Shown: piece by piece, positions 35,466 through 46,719 of the stretch
Layout of the letters: the number at the start of each line of letters is the position of its first letter
How positions within the stretch are numbered: the first letter of the stretch is position 1
NCBI RefSeq assembly: GCF_001509795.1
Contig: NZ_LLZN01000069.1
Location: 1-60,743, forward strand
Source: Streptomyces sp. NRRL WC-3605
GTDB taxonomy: Bacteria; Actinomycetota; Actinomycetes; Streptomycetales; Streptomycetaceae
DNA: 60,743 nucleotides
Direction of reading: 5' to 3'
Translations under genes and position numbers: made by a program
Notes under the pieces: generated by a model
Databases searched by the model: none
Told to the model about the DNA's origin: nothing
The model's input: the letters and a program-made list of their open reading frames with translations, nothing else

Positions 35466-38400
35466 CTACACCGCTGCGACGAGAAGGTCGGCCGCGGCCT
35501 CCCGCTCCACCATCGCCCGCAGCGGCCCGTCCACGGCCACCAGTTCCGTGTACGGCCCCCGCTGCACCACGCGTCCCGCGTCGAGGACGACGACCTCGTC
35601 GACGGCCTCGAGCCCGGCCAGCCGGTGGGTGATGAGCACGGTCGTGCGGCCCTCGGTGGCGGCGAACAGGTCGGCGGTGAGGGCGTCGGCGGTCGGCAGA
35701 TCGAGGTGTTCGGCGGGCTCGTCCAGGACGAGCACGGGGAAGTCGGCGAGGAGCGCGCGGGCCAGCGCGAGCCGCTGCCGCTGTCCGCCCGACAGCCGGG
35801 CGCCGTGCTCCCCGACGAGCGTGTCCAGTCCGTCGGGCAGGCCGTCGGCCCAGTCGAGCAGCCGGGCCCGCTCCAGGGCGTCCCGCAGATCGGCCTCGGT
35901 GGCGTCCTTCCGGGCCAGCAGCAGGTTCTCCCGTACGGAACTGTCGAAGAGGTGCGCGTCCTGGGCGCACAGCCCGACGAGCCGGCGTACGGCGTCCCCG
36001 TCCAGCGCGGCCGCGTCGGCGCCGCCCAGCGTGTATTCGCCGGCGTCCGCGTCCAGGAAGCGCAGCAGCACCTGTGCCAGCGTCGTCTTGCCGGAGCCGG
36101 ACGGGCCGACGACGGCGACCCGGCGTCCTTCCCCGAGCACCAGGCCGAAGCCGGTGAGCGCGTCCCGTTCCTGGCCCGCGTGACGTGCGGTGAGGCCGCT
36201 GAGCACGACCGGGAAGGGGGTGGCGGGCGCCTGCCGCGGCGCCTCCGGTTCCCGTACCGGCTCCGGGGCGTCCAGCACCTCGAAGACACGCTCGGCGCTC
36301 CTGCCCACCCGCTGCCGGTACCGCACGGCGAGCGGCAGCCCGAGGACCGCCTCGAAGGCGGCCAGCGGGGTGAGGACGACGACGGCCATCGCCACTCCGC
36401 CCAGGCGTCCGGCGGCGACCGCCTGGGCGCCCACCAGCGCGGTGGCGGCGACGGTGAGCCCGGAGACCAGCGCGGTCAGTCCGTCGCCGAGGGCCGTCGC
36501 GGTGGCGGCCCGCGAGGCGATCCGGGTGAGCACGCCGTCCGCCCGGCGGGCCTCGGCGGTGCGGGCGGGCAGCGCCCCGGCGACGGTCAGTTCGGCGGTG
36601 CCGGTGAGCAGGTCCGTCACCCGGGTGGCGAGCACGCCCCGGGCCGGCGCCAGCCGGTGCTCGGCGCGTCGGGCCACGGCGCCCGTGACGAGCGGGACGC
36701 CCACACCGGCCGCGAGCAGCCCGGCCGCGAGCACGGCACCGGCCTCGGGCAGCAGCCACGCCGTGAAGCCGACCGCTCCGGTGGAGACGATCAAGGCCGC
36801 GCCCGCGGGCAGCAGCCAGCGCAGCCAGTAGTCCTGCAGCGCGTCCACGTCCGCCACCAGCCGGGACAGCAGATCGCCACGCCGGGTGCGGCGCAGCCCG
36901 GCGGGCGCCAGCCGCTCCAGCCGCCGGTACACGGCGACCCGGGTGTCGGCGAGCATCCGCAGCACCGCGTCGTGCGACACCAGCCGCTCCGCGTAGCGGA
37001 ACACGGCCCGCCCGATGCCGAAGGCGCGCGTCGCGGTCACCGCCACCATCAGGTACAGCACGGGCGGTTGCTGCGAGGCGCGGGAGATGAGCCAGCCGGA
37101 GGTGGCCATGAGCCCGACGGCACTGCCGAGCGCGAGGCTGCCCAGCAGCAGGGCGAGGGCCAGCCGGCCGCGCCGGGCTCCGGACATCGCACGCACCCGG
37201 CCGAGGACACCCTGCCCGGCGCCCGTGTCCCGGGGCGCCTCGGCGACCGTGGCCTCGGAGGCGTCCGACGGGAGGGCACGTTCGGCCGGAGAGCCGGCGG
37301 GCTCCCGGTGCGGGCCGTCCGTCCGGGCGGACGTCTCGGGCTCCGCCAGCCGAACGACCCGGTCGGCCACGCCGAGCAGCGCCGGGCGGTGCACCACGAG
37401 CAGGACCGTCCGGCCCACCGCGAGCCGGCGCACGGCCTCCACGACCTCGGCCTCGGTGGCCCCGTCCAGGGCGGCCGTGGGCTCGTCGAGCAGCAGCACC
37501 GGCCGGTCCGCGAGGAACGCCCGCGCCAGCGCGAGCCGCTGCCGCTGGCCCGCGGACAGCCCCGCCCCGTCCTCTCCGAGGAGGGTCGCGGCGCCCTGGG
37601 GGAGGGCGTCGACGAACTCCAGCGCCCCGGCGTCCCGCAGCGCCCGCCGTACGGCGTCGTCGTCGGCGTCGGGACGGGCCAGCCGGACGTTCTCGGCGAC
37701 GGTCCCGGCGAACAGGTGCGGACGCTGCGGCACCCAGGCGATCTGTGCGTGCCACCGCGCCAGGTCGAGTCCGGTGAGGTCGGCTCCCCCGACCAGGACG
37801 CGGCCCTCGGTGGGCGGTACGAAGCCCAGCAGCACGTTCAGCAGCGTCGACTTGCCGGCGCCGCTCGGCCCGACGAGGGCCACCGTCTCACCGGGTTCGA
37901 TCGTGAAGGACGCGCCGGACACGGCGTCCGTGGTCCGGCCGGGGTAGCGGACGCGGACGCCGTCGAAGGTGACCGCGCCCGGCGGGACCTCGGCTCCGCC
38001 CGTGGCGGGTGCGGGGGTCTCCAGGACCTCGAAGATCTCCTCCGCGGCGGACAACCCCTCGGCCGCCGCGTGGTACTGCGTGCCCACCTGTCGCAGCGGC
38101 AGATAGGCCTCGGGGGCCAGCACCAGGACGACCAGGCCGTCGTACAGGCTCATCTCGCCGTGGACGAGCCGCATCCCGATCGACACGGCGACCAGGGCCA
38201 CCGAGAGCGTCGACAGCAGCTCCAGGGCGAAGGAGGAGATGAAGGCGATCCGCAGCGTCCGCATCGTGGCGCGGCGGTACTCGCCGGTGATCCGGCGGAT
38301 CGACTCGGCCTGCGCCTTGGCCCGGCCGAACACCTTCAGGGTGGGCAGACCGGCGACGACGTCCAGGAAGTGGCCGGACAGCCGGGAGAGCAGCTGCCAC

Positions 38401-38975
38401 TGACGGTCCATCCGGGACTGGGTCGCCCAGCCGATCAGCATCATGAAGACGGGGATGAGCGGCAGGGTGCCGACGATGATCGCCGCCGACACCCAGTCCT
38501 CGGTCACGATCCGCGCCAGCACGGCCACCGGGACGACGACCGCCAGCCCGAGCTGGGGGAGGTAGCGGGAGAAGTAGTCGTCGAGGGCGTCGACCCCGCG
38601 GGTGGCGAGGGCGACCAGCGAACCGGTCCGCTGCCCGCCCAGCCAGCCGGGCCCCAGCTCCGTCGCCCGTTCCAGCAGTCGCCCCCGCAGCTCCGACTTC
38701 ACCGCCGCGCTGGCCCGGTGGGAGGCGAGCTCGGTGAGCCACGCGACCACCGCACGGCCGACGGCGACCGCCACCAGCAGCGCCAGGGGAGTGCGCAGTC
38801 CGGAGGCGGAGAGGCCGTGCTGGAACGCGCCCACCACGATCTCGGCGACAAGCATCGCCTGGGCGATCACCAGACCCGCTCCCACGGCACCCAGCGCGAC
38901 GACCGCGATCAGGAACAGCCGGGTGGCGCGTGCGTACCGCAGGAGACGGGGGTCGATTGGTTTCACGTGAAACAC
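35466..38975 (-). CDS. cydDC: CydDC fusion: thiol (glutathione/cysteine-type) ABC exporter for cytochrome bd assembly
   Basis: A 1169-residue fusion of two half-transporters, CydD (1-560) and CydC (about 590-1169), each with six helices and an ATPase. CydD half: Walker A GPSGAGKST (about 366-374), signature LSAGQRQRLALARAF, Walker B VLLLDEPTAALD. CydC half: Walker A GPSGSGKTT (about 960), signature LSGGQRQRLALARAL, Walker B VLVLDEPAEHLD. Fusion is normal in Streptomyces. It exports low-molecular-weight thiol needed for heme insertion into CydAB. The GTG start lies three bases after the cydB stop with GAGGT as ribosome site, and its first codons MFHVKP are encoded by a parS site. Confidence 0.95.
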   Translation of the reverse strand: MFHVKPIDPRLLRYARATRLFLIAVVALGAVGAGLVIAQAMLVAEIVVGAFQHGLSASGLRTPLALLVAVAVGRAVVAWLTELASHRASAAVKSELRGRLLERATELGPGWLGGQRTGSLVALATRGVDALDDYFSRYLPQLGLAVVVPVAVLARIVTEDWVSAAIIVGTLPLIPVFMMLIGWATQSRMDRQWQLLSRLSGHFLDVVAGLPTLKVFGRAKAQAESIRRITGEYRRATMRTLRIAFISSFALELLSTLSVALVAVSIGMRLVHGEMSLYDGLVVLVLAPEAYLPLRQVGTQYHAAAEGLSAAEEIFEVLETPAPATGGAEVPPGAVTFDGVRVRYPGRTTDAVSGASFTIEPGETVALVGPSGAGKSTLLNVLLGFVPPTEGRVLVGGADLTGLDLARWHAQIAWVPQRPHLFAGTVAENVRLARPDADDDAVRRALRDAGALEFVDALPQGAATLLGEDGAGLSAGQRQRLALARAFLADRPVLLLDEPTAALDGATEAEVVEAVRRLAVGRTVLLVVHRPALLGVADRVVRLAEPETSARTDGPHREPAGSPAERALPSDASEATVAEAPRDTGAGQGVLGRVRAMSGARRGRLALALLLGSLALGSAVGLMATSGWLISRASQQPPVLYLMVAVTATRAFGIGRAVFRYAERLVSHDAVLRMLADTRVAVYRRLERLAPAGLRRTRRGDLLSRLVADVDALQDYWLRWLLPAGAALIVSTGAVGFTAWLLPEAGAVLAAGLLAAGVGVPLVTGAVARRAEHRLAPARGVLATRVTDLLTGTAELTVAGALPARTAEARRADGVLTRIASRAATATALGDGLTALVSGLTVAATALVGAQAVAAGRLGGVAMAVVVLTPLAAFEAVLGLPLAVRYRQRVGRSAERVFEVLDAPEPVREPEAPRQAPATPFPVVLSGLTARHAGQERDALTGFGLVLGEGRRVAVVGPSGSGKTTLAQVLLRFLDADAGEYTLGGADAAALDGDAVRRLVGLCAQDAHLFDSSVRENLLLARKDATEADLRDALERARLLDWADGLPDGLDTLVGEHGARLSGGQRQRLALARALLADFPVLVLDEPAEHLDLPTADALTADLFAATEGRTTVLITHRLAGLEAVDEVVVLDAGRVVQRGPYTELVAVDGPLRAMVEREAAADLLVAAV
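38960..38973. promoter_or_regulatory. parS site (perfect) overlapping the cydDC start
   Basis: GTTTCACGTGAAAC, full consensus, occupying codons 1-6 of cydDC. ParB spreading from here would cover the translation start region of the gene. Confidence 0.92.
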
Positions 38976-38978
38976 ACC

Positions 38979-39983
<1,005 letters not shown>

Positions 39984-40003
39984 GACTGTGCAGCTCCCTC
40001 GGC

Positions 40004-41512
40004 CTAGTACGAGAAGGCCATCGGCTTGTCGGCGTCCCGGGAGTCGCCGCCGATCTTCGTGGGCGGGTTCAGGTCGGCCTCGGTCAGCTCCGGCGGACCG
40101 GCCTTGATGTACTTGACGAGGAGCTTGACCTCGACGACCGCGAGGACGGCGTAGAGCGCGGTGAACACGAGCATCGAGGTGAGGACCTCGCCCTGGGAGA
40201 CACCGGGGGAGACCGCGTCACGGGTGCGCAGGACGCCGTAGACGACCCACGGCTGACGTCCCATCTCGGTGAAGATCCAGCCCCAGGAGTTGGCGATCAG
40301 CGGGAAGGCCAGCGTCCAGATCGCGATGCGCCAGTACCAGGTGGCCAGCTTCGGGCTGAGCGCCTTGTGGGGCAGCAGCACCAGATGCGGCACCTCGTCG
40401 TCGCCGACCCGCAGGTGCTGCGGCAGCATGAACTTCTTCCGGGTCAGCCAGAGGCCGGCCAGGCCGATCGTGAACGAGGCCATGCCGAAGCCGATCATCC
40501 AGCGGAAGCCCCAGTAGGCGACCGGAATGTTGGGCCGGTAGTCGCCGGGCCCGTACTTCTCCTGCTCGGCCTTGTTGATGTCGTTGATGCCCGGGACGTA
40601 CGAGGTGAAGTCGTCCTTGGCCAGGAAGGACAGCAGGCCCGGGATCTCCACGGCGACCTTGTTGTGGCCCTTGTCGACGTCACCGACGGCGAAGACCGAG
40701 AAGGGCGCCGGCTGCTCACCGTCCCACAGGGCCTCGGCGGCGGCCATCTTCATCGGCTGCTGCTCGTACATGATCTTGCCGAGCACATCGCCGCTGACGG
40801 CGGTCAGCAGGCCGCCGATCGCGACGGTGACCAGGCCGAGCCGCAGCGAGGTCTTCATCTCGCGGATGTGCTTCTTGCGCAGGAGGTGGAAGGCGGCGAT
40901 GCCGACCATGAACGCGCCACCCGTGAGGAAGGCCGCCGACAGGGTGTGGAAGGCCTGGGCGAGCGCGGTGTTCTGGGTCAGCACGTGCCAGAAGTCGGTG
41001 AGCTCGGCCCGCCCCTTCGCCTCGTTGATCCTGTAGCCGACGGGGTGCTGCATCCAGGAGTTGGCGGCCAGGATGAAGTACGCCGACAGGATCGTGCCGA
41101 TCGAGACCATCCATATACAGGCCAGGTGGATCTTCTTCGGCAGCTTGTCCCAGCCGAAGATCCACAGCCCGATGAAGGTGGACTCGAAGAAGAAGGCGAT
41201 CAGGGCCTCGAACGCGAGGGGAGCGCCGAAGACGTCACCGACGAAGCGTGAGTAGTCGGACCAGTTCATGCCGAACTGGAACTCCTGCACGATGCCCGTG
41301 ACGACGCCCATCGCGATGTTGATCAGGAAGAGCTTGCCCCAGAACTTCGTCGCCCTGAGGTACTTCTCCTTCTCCGTGCGCACCCACGCGGTCTGCAGTC
41401 CGGCCGTGAGAGCGGCCAGCGAGATCGTCAGCGGGACGAAGAGAAAGTGGTAGACGGTGGTGATGCCGAACTGCCATCGCGCCAGCGTCTCCGGCGCCAG
41501 AGCCAGGTTCAC
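40004..41512 (-). CDS. cydA: Cytochrome bd oxidase subunit I
   Basis: A 502-residue quinol oxidase subunit with about nine helices carrying hemes b558, b595 and d. Near the start WQFGITTVYHFLFVPLTI has the heme b595 axial histidine; QAFHTLSAAFLTGGAF has the b558 histidine. The Q-loop is of the short type. GTG 41512 has AAGGAG eight bases upstream. It works at low oxygen and feeds electrons from menaquinol to O2. A Rex operator lies 22 bases upstream, which indicates NADH/NAD+-dependent repression. Confidence 0.97.
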   Translation of the reverse strand: MNLALAPETLARWQFGITTVYHFLFVPLTISLAALTAGLQTAWVRTEKEKYLRATKFWGKLFLINIAMGVVTGIVQEFQFGMNWSDYSRFVGDVFGAPLAFEALIAFFFESTFIGLWIFGWDKLPKKIHLACIWMVSIGTILSAYFILAANSWMQHPVGYRINEAKGRAELTDFWHVLTQNTALAQAFHTLSAAFLTGGAFMVGIAAFHLLRKKHIREMKTSLRLGLVTVAIGGLLTAVSGDVLGKIMYEQQPMKMAAAEALWDGEQPAPFSVFAVGDVDKGHNKVAVEIPGLLSFLAKDDFTSYVPGINDINKAEQEKYGPGDYRPNIPVAYWGFRWMIGFGMASFTIGLAGLWLTRKKFMLPQHLRVGDDEVPHLVLLPHKALSPKLATWYWRIAIWTLAFPLIANSWGWIFTEMGRQPWVVYGVLRTRDAVSPGVSQGEVLTSMLVFTALYAVLAVVEVKLLVKYIKAGPPELTEADLNPPTKIGGDSRDADKPMAFSY

Positions 41513-41533
41513 GTCGCCGCTCCTTACCTACGC

Positions 41534-41551
41534 TTGTGAAAGCGTTCACAT
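41534..41551. promoter_or_regulatory. Rex operator upstream of cydABDC
   Basis: TTGTGAAAGCGTTCACAT matches the Rex consensus TTGTGAA-N4-TTCACAA with one change at the last base. Rex, the NADH/NAD+ sensor, is known to repress cydABCD in S. coelicolor. The flank continues with TTCACAAG, giving a second half site. Confidence 0.92.
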
Positions 41552-41621
41552 TCACAAGCCATTATGCAGCACGCGTGTTCCCTTCCGTAGGGGGGTCCTG
41601 TTACCCGCGGTCAACCCCGTG

Positions 41622-41656
41622 GGGCCCGGCCGGGATGCGTTCCCGGCCGGGCCCCC
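41622..41656 (-). terminator. Terminator of the hisC-type gene
   Basis: A perfect 15-bp GC stem (41622-41636 with 41642-41656) and a 5-base loop just after the stop at 41662. It separates this gene from the Rex-controlled cyd promoter. Confidence 0.75.
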
Positions 41657-41661
41657 GGCCG

Positions 41662-42741
41662 CTACTTCTCCTTGCGGAAGCCTTCCGTCACCTTCAGGAA
41701 GATGTCGTTCGCCTCGGCCTCTCCGACCGTCACCCGCACGCCCTCGCCCGGGAACGGCCGGACCACCACGCCCGCCTGCTCGCACGCCTGCGCGAACGCG
41801 ACCGTGCGCTCCCCCAGCCGCAGCCACACGAAGTTGGCCTGGGTCTCGGGCACCGTCCAACCCTGCCCGCGCAGCCCTTCGACGACGCGGTTGCGCTCGC
41901 ACACCAACGAGCCCACGCGGCCGATCAGTTCGTCCTCCGCCCGCAGCGAGGCGATGGCCGCCTCCTGCGCGATCTGGCTGACGCCGAACGGGACCGCCGT
42001 CTTGCGCAGGGCCGCCGCGACCGGCTCATGGGCGATGGCGAAGCCGACGCGCAGTCCGGCGAGGCCGTACGCCTTGGAGAAGGTCCGCAGGACGCAGACG
42101 TTCGGGCGCTCGCGGTAGATCTCCACGCCGTCCGGCACCTCGGGGTCGCGGATGAACTCGCGGTACGCCTCGTCCAGCACCACCAGGACGTCCTTGGGCA
42201 CCCGGTCGAGGAACCGCTCGAGCTCGGCCCGCCGCACGACCGTGCCCGTCGGGTTGTTCGGGTTGCAGACGAAGATCAGCCGGGTGCGCTCGGTGATCGC
42301 GTCGGCCATCGCGTCCAGGTCGTGCACATCCCCCGGCGTCAGCGGCACCTGGACCGGTGTGGCACCGCTGATCCGCGTGATGATCGGGTACGCCTCGAAG
42401 GACCGCCAGGCGTAGACGACCTCGTCGCCCGGTCCCGAGGTGGCCTGGAGGAGCTGCTGGGCGACACCGACCGAGCCGGTGCCCGTGGCCAGGTGCGACA
42501 CCGGGACGGCGAAGCGCTCGGACAGCTCGTCCATGAGCCCGGTGCACATCATGTCCGGGTAGCGGTTGAACGATGCGGCGCAGGCCGCCACCGTCTCCAT
42601 CACACCCGGCAGCGGCGGATAGGGGTTCTCGTTGGAGGACAGCTTGTAGGCCACCGGGCCACCGGCCGCGGCGGGCTTGCCCGGCTTGTAGGTGGGGATC
42701 CCCTCCAGCTCGGCGCGCAGCTTGGGGCTCGTCTCGCTCAC
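41662..42741 (-). CDS. hisC: HisC-type pyridoxal-phosphate aminotransferase
   Basis: A 359-residue fold-type I aminotransferase of the histidinol-phosphate branch: [15 protein letters not shown] at the start, [20 protein letters not shown] and the PLP lysine in [15 protein letters not shown] (about 223). Such proteins outside a his operon often act on phenylpyruvate (Pat) or other aromatic keto acids, so this could be a second HisC or an aromatic aminotransferase; pheA at 21279 makes the keto acid. GTG 42741 follows AGGAGGA. Single gene, with a strong terminator after it. Confidence 0.85.
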   Translation of the reverse strand: MSETSPKLRAELEGIPTYKPGKPAAAGGPVAYKLSSNENPYPPLPGVMETVAACAASFNRYPDMMCTGLMDELSERFAVPVSHLATGTGSVGVAQQLLQATSGPGDEVVYAWRSFEAYPIITRISGATPVQVPLTPGDVHDLDAMADAITERTRLIFVCNPNNPTGTVVRRAELERFLDRVPKDVLVVLDEAYREFIRDPEVPDGVEIYRERPNVCVLRTFSKAYGLAGLRVGFAIAHEPVAAALRKTAVPFGVSQIAQEAAIASLRAEDELIGRVGSLVCERNRVVEGLRGQGWTVPETQANFVWLRLGERTVAFAQACEQAGVVVRPFPGEGVRVTVGEAEANDIFLKVTEGFRKEK

Positions 42742-43179
42742 CGCAGTCCTCCTCGCGACCACCGGCGGCCCATCACCGCCGCCGGCTCCAATACTCCTCA
42801 CCTTATGAGGATTCGGCTCCGATGCGTACAGGGGAGACGGTCCGGCCGCCCCGCCACCGGGTCACACCCCGGATCCGCCTCCATCCAGGGCATCGCCGTA
42901 CGAAGGCGTACGAAACCAGGGGCGCGCCGCACATATATCTATGCGCCGGTAGCTCGCGCCGTGGCGCGCATCCCTCGTGCAGGTGAGTTGAGACCTCTTC
43001 GAAACATCGGGCAGGGGGCAGGCCCACACCCGCCGACACGTCACGTCCTACTATTGGATCGTTCAACTCTCTTGGTTTCCAAGGGGATTGACGTCGGATG
43101 ACCATGCAGAAACGTGTCTGTCAACGCGTGCATATGCGTCCGCACTACCCCACCCGATGAGCCCTACTATCGGCTCGCC
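42742..43179. promoter_or_regulatory. Divergent promoter region, hisC-type / lacI-type
   Basis: About 440 bases between divergent genes. A low-GC patch at 42931-42943 (CATATATCTATGC) and another at 43046-43080 (TACTATTGGATCGTTCAAC) are likely promoter parts. I see no full palindromic LacI operator and no gene; the open frame into the regulator (from 43114) lacks family sequence. Confidence 0.4.
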
Positions 43180-44292
43180 ATGACAGCAGCAGGGAAGCAC
43201 CAGGTGAGCCGCGCGGAAACCTCTCGCCGGGGCGGCCGGTCCAGCCGGGCGGGTATCAGAGACGTGGCCGCCGCCGCCGGGGTCTCCATCACGACCGTCT
43301 CCGACGCCCTCAACGGCAAGGGCCGGCTCCCCGACGCCACCCGACGCCATGTCCGCGAGGTCGCCGACCGGCTGGGCTACCGCCCGTCGGCCGCCGCCCG
43401 CACCCTCCGTACCGGCAAGTCGGGCCTCATCGGCCTGACCGTGACCACGTACGGGGATGAACCTTTCACCTTCACGGAGTTCGCGTACTTCGCCGAGATG
43501 GCCCGGGCCGCCACCTCGGCCGCGCTCGCCCGCGGCTACGCCCTCGTGATCCTCCCGGCGACCTCGCGCCACGACGTGTGGTCGAACGTCGCCCTGGACG
43601 GCACCGTCGTCATCGACCCGTCCGACCAGGACCCGGTCGTCAGCGAGCTGGTCCGGCAGGGCCTCCCCGTCGTCTCCGACGGCCGCCCGGCCGGTTCGCT
43701 GCCGGTCACCGCCTGGGTCGACAACGACCACGAGGCCGCCGTCCTCGGCATCCTCGACCACCTGGCCGACGCCGGCGCCCGCCGCATCGGCCTGCTCACC
43801 GGCACCACCACGGACACGTACACCCATCTGTCGACCACCGCGTACCTGCGCTGGTGCGAGCGGGTCGGCCAGGACCCGGTGTACGAGGCCTACCCGGCGC
43901 ACGACCCGTGCGCGGGAGCCGTCGCCGCCGACCGGCTGCTCGCCCGGCCGGACCGCCCCGACGCGGTCTACGGCCTGTTCGACCCGAACGGCACGGACCT
44001 GCTCGCCGCCGCCCGTCGCTACGGCCTGCGCGTACCGGACGACCTGCTTCTGGTGTGCTGCAGCGAATCCACCGTGTACGCGAACACCGAGCCGCCCATC
44101 ACCACGCTCTCCCTCAAGCCGCGCCGCATCGGCACGGCCGTCGTGCAGCTCCTCATCGACGCCATCGAGGGGGTCGACTCGGAGCAGCCGGTCGAGCAGG
44201 TGATACCGACGGAGCTGATCGTGCGCACCTCGTCCCAGCGACGCCCGCCGCGTACGACGGTCAGCCCGCCGAGGTCCCCCGAGAACCGGTAG
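43180..44292 (+). CDS. LacI-family transcriptional regulator
   Basis: A 370-residue repressor-type regulator. The HTH and hinge are at about 22-80 (GIRDVAAAAGVSITTVSDAL, then LGYRPSAAARTL). The periplasmic-binding-protein-like ligand domain follows, with VVIDPSDQDPVV and TTDTYTHLSTTAYLRW, and it ends SLKPRRIGTAVVQLLIDAIEG. The ATG at 43180 was chosen over 43114. No sugar genes adjoin it, so its targets lie elsewhere or the divergent aminotransferase is one. Confidence 0.88.
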   Translation: MTAAGKHQVSRAETSRRGGRSSRAGIRDVAAAAGVSITTVSDALNGKGRLPDATRRHVREVADRLGYRPSAAARTLRTGKSGLIGLTVTTYGDEPFTFTEFAYFAEMARAATSAALARGYALVILPATSRHDVWSNVALDGTVVIDPSDQDPVVSELVRQGLPVVSDGRPAGSLPVTAWVDNDHEAAVLGILDHLADAGARRIGLLTGTTTDTYTHLSTTAYLRWCERVGQDPVYEAYPAHDPCAGAVAADRLLARPDRPDAVYGLFDPNGTDLLAAARRYGLRVPDDLLLVCCSESTVYANTEPPITTLSLKPRRIGTAVVQLLIDAIEGVDSEQPVEQVIPTELIVRTSSQRRPPRTTVSPPRSPENR

Positions 44293-44556
44293 ACGCCGGC
44301 CTGGGGCGCGTCGCACACAGGTCCGTGGGCGCGTCCGGGACGGTCGCCGAAGGGTGATCGGGGCACTCGTCGAGCGGGCGTTTTCCCACCCAACCGGGGC
44401 GAAAGCCGCACCGGACGGGAGTCCTGCTCCGATTCACCACCCCTGGGTCATCACATGGCGCGATCGGCATTCCTATGATGGGCGCACGACACCGCGGGCC
44501 GCTGCGACCAGGCAGTCCGAAGCGGTGCAGCTGCGGCGCGATGGTGGAGGGGTCTG

Positions 44557-45648
44557 ATGACTCAGGGGGCCGGTCAGGGACCCGAGGTGGAGCGGACGGC
44601 GACGTTGCGCGACTTCCGGGTGCCCGCTTACGTGCACGAGACCGGTCCGTACGCCCAGAGCACGCACCCCGGCGACGTGGTGCCGCCGCCTCCCGCCGAG
44701 ACGTTCCCGGAGCCCTACCCCGAGGGCTACACGCCCACCGAGCGCGACCTGCCGGTCATCCAGCGCGGCGACACGGTCCAGGTGCAGGTGGAGCCCGTCT
44801 CCGTCCCGGTCCAGCAGTCCACCGCCGGTCCCGGACCGCTGTTCGTCGTCGGTGACGTACACGGATACCTGGACGAGCTGACGGCCGCCCTCCAGGAGAA
44901 GGGCCTCATCGACTCGGCCGGCAGCTGGTGCGCGGGCACCGCGCGGCTGTGGTTCCTCGGCGACTTCACCGACCGCGGCCCCGACGGCATCGGCGTCATC
45001 GACCTGGTGATGCGGCTTTCCGCCGAAGCCGCCGCATCCGGCGGCTACTGCAAGGCCCTCATGGGCAACCACGAGCTGCTGCTGCTCGGCGCCAAGCGGT
45101 TCGGCGACACCCCCGTCAACTCGGGCGCGGGCACCGCCACCTTCCAGGCGGCCTGGCTGCTCAACGGCGGGCAGAAGACCGACATGGACCGCCTCCAGGA
45201 CCACCACCTGCAGTGGATGTCCCGGCTCGACGCCATCGAGGAGGTGGACGGGCATCTGCTGGTGCACTCCGACACCACCGCCTATCTCGACTACGGCCGG
45301 TCCATCGAGGAGGTCAACGACACCGTCCGCGAGACGCTCACGCGCAACGACGCCGACGAGGTCTGGGACCTGTTCCGCAAGTTCACCAAGCGGTTCTCCT
45401 TCCGTGACGAGGGCGGCGCACAGGCCGTGCGCTCCCTGCTCGATACGTACGGCGGCACCCGGATCGTTCACGGCCACAGCCCGATTCCGTATCTGCTCGG
45501 CGAGGTCGGCTCCGAGGACGGCGAGGACGACTCCGGGCCGCTGGTCGAGGGCCCGCACCTCTACGCGGACGGACTCGCGATCGCGATGGATGGCGGCGTG
45601 ACCATGGCCGGAAAGCTGCTGGTCCAGCAACTTCCCCTGGAGGTCTGA
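44557..45648 (+). CDS. Calcineurin-like metallophosphoesterase
   Basis: The 363-residue protein has all five metal-site motifs of the PPP/Shelphs-like phosphoesterases: VVGDVHGYLDEL (about 98), LGDFTDRGPDG (about 132), LMGNHELLLLG (about 168), LLVHSD and HGHSP. The first 90 residues are Pro-rich and not part of the domain. No signal peptide. It may dephosphorylate proteins or dinucleotides; no neighbour tells which. ATG 44557 follows GGTGGAGGGG. Confidence 0.88.
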   Translation: MTQGAGQGPEVERTATLRDFRVPAYVHETGPYAQSTHPGDVVPPPPAETFPEPYPEGYTPTERDLPVIQRGDTVQVQVEPVSVPVQQSTAGPGPLFVVGDVHGYLDELTAALQEKGLIDSAGSWCAGTARLWFLGDFTDRGPDGIGVIDLVMRLSAEAAASGGYCKALMGNHELLLLGAKRFGDTPVNSGAGTATFQAAWLLNGGQKTDMDRLQDHHLQWMSRLDAIEEVDGHLLVHSDTTAYLDYGRSIEEVNDTVRETLTRNDADEVWDLFRKFTKRFSFRDEGGAQAVRSLLDTYGGTRIVHGHSPIPYLLGEVGSEDGEDDSGPLVEGPHLYADGLAIAMDGGVTMAGKLLVQQLPLEV

Positions 45649-45841
45649 CCGTTCGACGGTGCCGCGTCCCCCGGTCACGGGGGGCGCAAGGAGGCGCGGA
45701 CCGGGGGCCCAATTTTGGCAAACCCCCTGTCACCGTGTGCCGTCACCGCTCTACCATCGGCTTATCCGTAGCAGGCTCCCCTCCGTTTCTGCCCGACGGC
45801 TCGTTGGCATGCGAGCCCCAAGCCCTACGGAGCATCGGGGG

Positions 45842-46711
45842 ATGCACATGAACAGCGTTCCGCAGCACCTGCTCAGCGAGGACCGCCAGGACTACGAGCG
45901 GATCCTCGACGAGGCGCTGCGCTCCGCCCCACACCGCCCGGAACCGGCCGCTGTCGGACAGCGGCTCAACCCCGAACAACTGCGCACCATGGCGCTGAAC
46001 GCCACCGCGCTCATCACGGCGGCCGCAGCGACCGAGTACCAGCACTACGTGAAGGTCCGTGAGGAACTGCGCCAGCCGGCGCCGTCCAGCCCGTCGTCGT
46101 CCCGTGAGAGCGGCTCCAGCGAGCCGGGCGGGGGCGCGATGGGACTCGCCGCCACCGTGGGAGAGGTCGCCGAGACGGCGGGACCCGGCCTCGTCGCCGT
46201 CCTCGCGGTCCTGGCACCCGTCCTCGCCGGCACCGCTGCGGCGATATTCCTGCTCGTGGGATACATCCTCAAGATGTTCAACCCCGAGCCGGCCTTCGCC
46301 CAGACGATGCTCACCACCGGATGGGTCTTCGGAGCCATCGCGGCGGCGGCCATCCTGGTCGCCGGCGTCGGGCTCCTGCTGACCGCCCTGCGCAACCGGC
46401 CCGCCCTCGACGGCACGCCCCACGGCGCGCTGAGCGAGGAAGTCGTCCTGGCCAGGGATGCCTGGCGGGAGGCCCTGCTGGAACGCGGCATCCTGCCCTT
46501 CCTGCGGGACGCGCTCGCCGACGCCGGCACGAGCGCCGCCCTGCACCCCACCACACCGTCGACTCCGGCGGGCCGCATGCCGAACCTCGGCTACGGCCGC
46601 CCCGGTTTCAGCAGCCCGGACGACGGCCCCGCAGCGGCCCCCCGCCCAAGCTTCTCGAGCCCGGACTACACCAGCCCGGACTTCGGAGGCCCGGAACACC
46701 AGCCGGAGTGA
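45842..46711 (+). CDS. Two-helix membrane protein of unknown function
   Basis: A 289-residue protein with a helical N-terminal cytosolic part (1-95), two membrane helices (about 116-142 and 158-183), a helical segment (RDAWREALLERGILPFLRDAL) and a low-complexity tail built on repeats of the type F-S-S-P-D (FSSPDDG, FSSPDYTSPDF). Similar proteins with a C-terminal FxSPDxxxPxF tail occur in Streptomyces; I know no function. A second in-frame ATG at 45848 is an equally good start. It ends eight bases from the convergent Nudix-like gene. Confidence 0.75.
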   Translation: MHMNSVPQHLLSEDRQDYERILDEALRSAPHRPEPAAVGQRLNPEQLRTMALNATALITAAAATEYQHYVKVREELRQPAPSSPSSSRESGSSEPGGGAMGLAATVGEVAETAGPGLVAVLAVLAPVLAGTAAAIFLLVGYILKMFNPEPAFAQTMLTTGWVFGAIAAAAILVAGVGLLLTALRNRPALDGTPHGALSEEVVLARDAWREALLERGILPFLRDALADAGTSAALHPTTPSTPAGRMPNLGYGRPGFSSPDDGPAAAPRPSFSSPDYTSPDFGGPEHQPE

Positions 46712-46719
46712 CGCCGGCC

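Noticed and set aside
35466..38975. CydDC fusion as an unusual gene fusion
   Set aside because: Fused cydD-cydC is the normal form in Streptomyces.
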